From contig NZ_NKFP01000004.1 of assembly GCF_002215035.1 (NCBI RefSeq), positions 1,294,691 through 1,358,690 of the forward strand: a DNA stretch of 64,000 nt. The letters are read 5' to 3'. The notes beneath the pieces are model-generated. The model saw only the letters and a list, made by a program, of their open reading frames with translations, searched no databases and was not told the origin of the DNA. This DNA is from Leptolyngbya ohadii IS1 (GTDB lineage: Bacteria; Cyanobacteriota; Cyanobacteriia; Elainellales; Elainellaceae). Below, in pieces: positions 61,289 to 64,000 of this stretch. Made by a program: the position numbers and the translations under genes. How positions within the stretch are numbered: position 1 is the stretch's first letter; every line of letters begins with the position of its first letter.

Positions 61289-62539
61289 ATGACAGGCTTG
61301 CCGCAACTCTCCCCTACAGAACAAACCACCATCCAGTACCTCCGATCGACTCAAGCAATCCGCGATCGATGTGGTGTTTTATTCAATCTCGCCAATCAAG
61401 ACCAGCTCCAACATTTCCGCTGCGATTTGACCCAGCTTGATTTTGCTGCCGACTATGTAATTCACGTTATCCAGACTAACTACCCAGATCTCAACGTCCC
61501 CTTCCATAGCCGCTGGCGACACTTTGAAGCAGGGGGTGTGACGCGATCGGCAACATTAGATCATCTGCTTGCAAAGCAACCCCCACGAGAACGGGCAAAA
61601 GCAAAATTCGATCTCGCAATTACTAGCGTGCTCCTAGACGCAGGCGCAGGCGCAGACTGGCACTACCACGAAGCGGAGACTAAAAAAACCTTTCAGCGAT
61701 CGGAGGGTCTAGCCGTTGCCAGCTTTCATCTCTTCAAAACCGGAGGCTTCTCCAGCAGTTCAGCTCATCCTTTACAGGCAGATGCGATCGGTCTGCAAAA
61801 CCTGAGCGAACCCCAGTTCCTCGAAGGCTTCCAAATCACTTCCGATAATCCGCTGGTCGGTGTCGAAGGACGAATTGCCCTCATGCACCAGTTAGGCAGA
61901 GCTTTGCAAAACTCGCCGGATTTGTTTGGTGCAGCAACACCCCGCCCCGGCAATCTCGTTGACTATCTGCTGCAAACCTCCCCATCGCAACTTTCTGCCC
62001 ATACCGTTTTTGAGGCAGTCCTCGCGGGCTTCAGCGAAATTTGGGCAGGACGACAATCGATCGCAGGCATTAACTTAGGCGATGTCTGGCTTCACTCCGC
62101 CCTATCGAATCAAGGACTTGGCTCCCAGCTCGTCCCCTTCCACAAACTCTCCCAGTGGCTCACCTATTCCTTACTAGAACCTCTGCAAGAACTGGGCGTT
62201 CAAATCACCGAACTCGATCGTCTCACCGGACTTCCCGAATATCGCAACGGCGGACTCTGTCTTGATGCGGGTCTACTCCAACCCAAACACCCCGACATCC
62301 TCACCACTCCCTACTCCCCCGATTCCGAAGTAATTGTCGAATGGCGTGCCCTCACGGTAATTTTGCTCGATCGCATCGCCGATCGCATCCGCCAAAAACT
62401 GGGTCTAGATCAGCAAAGTCTTCCTCTCGCCAAAGTTCTTGAAGGCGGCACTTGGGCAGCAGGACGACAAATCGCCAAAGAAAAACGAGCAGGCGGCATC
62501 CCCCCTATTCAAATCATCAGCGACGGCACTGTTTTTTAG
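61289..62539 (+). CDS. URC4/urg3 family protein (DUF1688), uracil catabolism
   Basis: A 416-residue protein of the URC4/Urg3 family (DUF1688). Family blocks include YVIHVIQTNYPDLNVPFHSR and WRHFEAGG, the DAGAGADWHYHEA block with likely metal- or substrate-binding His and Asp, SEGLAVASFHLFKTGGFSS, and GVEGRIALMHQLGRAL. In fungi URC4 is needed for uracil use as a nitrogen source; its chemistry is not settled. It lies directly downstream of upp and across from the URC1 gene. Start: ATG at 61289 (MTGLPQLSPTEQ), because the 36 upstream codons cover a hairpin repeat and end of upp. Confidence 0.9.
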   Translation: MTGLPQLSPTEQTTIQYLRSTQAIRDRCGVLFNLANQDQLQHFRCDLTQLDFAADYVIHVIQTNYPDLNVPFHSRWRHFEAGGVTRSATLDHLLAKQPPRERAKAKFDLAITSVLLDAGAGADWHYHEAETKKTFQRSEGLAVASFHLFKTGGFSSSSAHPLQADAIGLQNLSEPQFLEGFQITSDNPLVGVEGRIALMHQLGRALQNSPDLFGAATPRPGNLVDYLLQTSPSQLSAHTVFEAVLAGFSEIWAGRQSIAGINLGDVWLHSALSNQGLGSQLVPFHKLSQWLTYSLLEPLQELGVQITELDRLTGLPEYRNGGLCLDAGLLQPKHPDILTTPYSPDSEVIVEWRALTVILLDRIADRIRQKLGLDQQSLPLAKVLEGGTWAAGRQIAKEKRAGGIPPIQIISDGTVF

Positions 62540-62550
62540 GAAGGAATCTT

Positions 62551-62580
62551 TTGTGAGGTGGGCATCCTGCCCGCTTAGCA
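62551..62580. repeat. Hairpin repeat, copy 2
   Basis: TTGTGAGGTGGGCATCCTGC... with core GGGCA-TCC-TGCCC. Matches copy 1 (61232-61259) except for a few positions; it lies just after the URC4 gene. Confidence 0.75.
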
Positions 62581-62643
62581 CAACCTATCTCCCACTAACC
62601 CGATTCGCCAAAGGCGGCAGCGCAGAACGATTGCCCTTGTAAA

Positions 62644-63531
62644 CTACGCAGCCTGAGCCATCCCACCCTCAAGCAACGGAAATCCCATCTCCTCCCGCTG
62701 TTTCAGATAAAGCTGTGCTACCTGCCGCGCCAAATTCCGAATCCGCAGAATATACCGCGTCCGCTCCGTCACCGAAATTACACCCCGCGCATCTAGCAAA
62801 TTAAACGTGTGCGAACACTTCAGCACATGGTCAAACGCAGGCGCAACTAAACCTAGCTTCATCAGCCGCTCGGCTTCCTTCTCGTACAGTCCAAACAGCG
62901 TAAACAGCAAATCCGGGTCAGATGCCTCAAAGTTATAGCCAGAATTCTCGATCTCACTCTGCAAATGCACATCGCCGTAGGTGAGGCGATCGTTCCACTG
63001 AATATCAAAAATGGAATCGACCCCCTGCAAGTACATCGTCAGCCGCTCTAACCCGTAGGTGATTTCAACGGAAACCGGACGACAATCAATCCCGCCACAC
63101 TGCTGGAAGTAGGTAAACTGGGTCACTTCCATCCCATCCAACCACACTTCCCAGCCCACGCCCCAAGCTCCAACGGCCGCATCCTCCCAGTTATCTTCTA
63201 CAAACCGGATATCGTGATCCTCCGGCTGAATCCCCAACGCCCGCAGCGAATCCAGATACACCTCTAGGATGTTATCCGGCGAAGGCTTAATCAACACCTG
63301 ATACTGATAATAGTGCTGCACCCGATTCGGGTTCTCCCCATACCGCCCATCCGCCGGACGGCGACAGGGTTCTACATACGCCACCGACCACGGCTCCGGA
63401 CCGATCGCCCTTAAAAAGGTATGCGGACTCTTCGTACCCGCTCCCTTCTCCGTATCGTAGGGCTGCACAATCAAACAGCCGCGATCGCTCCAAAACTGAT
63501 GCAGCGTTGCAATAACCGACTGAAAGTTCAC
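62644..63531 (-). CDS. glyQ: Glycyl-tRNA synthetase alpha subunit
   Basis: A 295-residue catalytic subunit of the (alpha-beta)2 bacterial GlyRS. It has [40 protein letters not shown] (motif 2 region), [20 protein letters not shown], and the [20 protein letters not shown] and [17 protein letters not shown] (motif 3) blocks. The beta subunit glyS is not next to it, as in many cyanobacteria. Start: GTG at 63531 with GGAGAA six bases upstream, giving the usual [10 protein letters not shown]; a TTG six codons upstream is the alternative. Confidence 0.97.
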   Translation of the reverse strand: MNFQSVIATLHQFWSDRGCLIVQPYDTEKGAGTKSPHTFLRAIGPEPWSVAYVEPCRRPADGRYGENPNRVQHYYQYQVLIKPSPDNILEVYLDSLRALGIQPEDHDIRFVEDNWEDAAVGAWGVGWEVWLDGMEVTQFTYFQQCGGIDCRPVSVEITYGLERLTMYLQGVDSIFDIQWNDRLTYGDVHLQSEIENSGYNFEASDPDLLFTLFGLYEKEAERLMKLGLVAPAFDHVLKCSHTFNLLDARGVISVTERTRYILRIRNLARQVAQLYLKQREEMGFPLLEGGMAQAA

Positions 63532-63785
63532 AGCTATTTCTCCCGCCAAAACTCACGCTAACCGAATTCATTGTGCCTTAAATCCGGTACAGGCAGACTG
63601 GGCGATCGTTGTTCCAGTTGCACTCGTAATAAGGACACCCCCTAGTTCCACAAAATGCTTCTCAAACCAGGAATTCTGAAACTGCTGAGTCTAGTGGTAA
63701 AACTGGGTGACCGGAGTGGGGCAATTGCCAGAAACCCTAATTCACCTACCTTTCAGTGTTTTGTCGAAAAACTTTTTTCAACTTA
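63532..63785. other. Intergenic region upstream of glyQ and the right-edge promoter
   Basis: No gene recognised. It should contain the glyQ promoter (minus strand). A short frame within 63746-63944 overlaps the promoter and leader below and is not coding. Confidence 0.45.
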
Positions 63786-63814
63786 TTGACACTTCTGGTT
63801 AGCTTAGTTATATT
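63786..63814 (+). promoter_or_regulatory. Near-consensus sigma-70 promoter
   Basis: TTGACA (63786-63791), a 17-base spacer, TATATT (63809-63814). This is the best sigma-70 match in the window and it points off the right edge. The strength suits a stable RNA operon. Confidence 0.8.
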
Positions 63815-63820
63815 GGTAAA

Positions 63821-64000
63821 GCGGTCGAGGGGGACGCGGTTCGGCGAACGAGCTGAAGCGACGCTCCTGAGACCAGAACCTCGACAATTAGATAGATTGA
63901 AAGTCAGCATAACATCACTAACCCGTGAAATCAATTGGACTTAGGTGAGAGGAATTTCACCGAGTCAAGAAACGGATAACAGGAAAGAGCTAACAGACAT
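63821..64000 (+). ncRNA. Putative rRNA operon leader (16S gene expected just beyond the edge)
   Basis: Downstream of the strong promoter comes non-coding, structured sequence: GGTCGAGGGGGACGCGGTTC and AACCTCGACAATTAGATAG, then a perfect inverted repeat GTGAAAT (63925-63931) / ATTTCAC (63954-63960), and GGAAAGAGCTAACAGACAT at the very edge. The phrase ending in 'aaccTcGACAA.TagATAg' and the purine-rich end resemble leaders preceding 16S rRNA in cyanobacteria (where 'GGAGAGTTTGATCCTGG' would follow). The 16S gene itself is not in the window, so this is a hypothesis. Confidence 0.45.

Noticed and set aside
63821..64000. tRNA gene in the right-edge leader
   Set aside because: No T-loop GGTTCGAATC-like element or cloverleaf could be found; the structure fits an rRNA leader better.

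Overview
The window is chromosomal DNA from a cyanobacterium, most likely a filamentous or Leptolyngbya-like species. It holds psbA (photosystem II D1), chlP (geranylgeranyl reductase), a complete kaiABC circadian clock locus, a helical carotenoid protein, an 8-HDF-type photolyase and several small cyanobacteria-restricted families. GCGATCGC (HIP1) octamers are frequent and spread throughout. No phage, transposase, CRISPR array or tRNA gene was recognised. Most content looks like core or conserved accessory genome. Unusual signals come from short tandem repeats, gene pairings and broken or extended gene ends.

Layout. 1-5014: 5' end of rph (RNase PH), a BtuR/CobO-like protein without a P-loop, a lipoprotein, an unknown protein and a GDSL esterase with RTX calcium repeats. 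5250-10857: AraC regulator-azlC-azlD, a DMT exporter divergent from a LysR regulator, and DNA photolyase. 11114-18897: alpha/beta hydrolase, a ChvE/XylF-like sugar-binding lipoprotein, and divergent from it a LOV-domain hybrid histidine kinase followed by an Hpt protein. 19070-24363: a run of mostly small minus-strand genes (fasciclin domain, Mo-nitrogenase C-terminal-like, unknowns, a lone receiver). 25009-28896: helical carotenoid protein, aldo/keto reductase, signal peptidase I, alpha/beta hydrolase. 28942-33388: a ParA ATPase with a coiled-coil partner (candidate McdAB-type positioning pair), M16 peptidase, fructosamine kinase. 33407-36536: TpsB transporter and NurA nuclease. 37338-43110: chlP, GH3-like ligase, Asp/Asn beta-hydroxylase-like dioxygenase, MFS transporter, lumenal pentapeptide protein. 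43417-49647: psbA, smc, PRC-barrel protein. 49833-57302: kaiC, kaiB, kaiA, and divergent from them a CBS-PAS-histidine kinase with degenerate receivers. 57324-58899: ExbB-ExbD-ExbD. 59101-62539: a uracil catabolism (URC) cluster (URC1, uracil phosphoribosyltransferase, URC4). 62644-63531: glyQ. The right edge has a near-consensus promoter and what looks like the leader of an rRNA operon.

Functional links. The clock genes share an intergenic region with a large sensor kinase whose receiver lacks the phosphoacceptor Asp, so it is a candidate clock input or output protein. The URC genes form a self-contained salvage-catabolism module. The ParA/coiled-coil pair resembles carboxysome-positioning systems. 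Two genes (the BtuR-like gene and signal peptidase I) end in TAG codons followed by in-frame, repeat-bearing extensions that look like former C-terminal tails. All functional calls rest on family recognition by eye; no searches were run.
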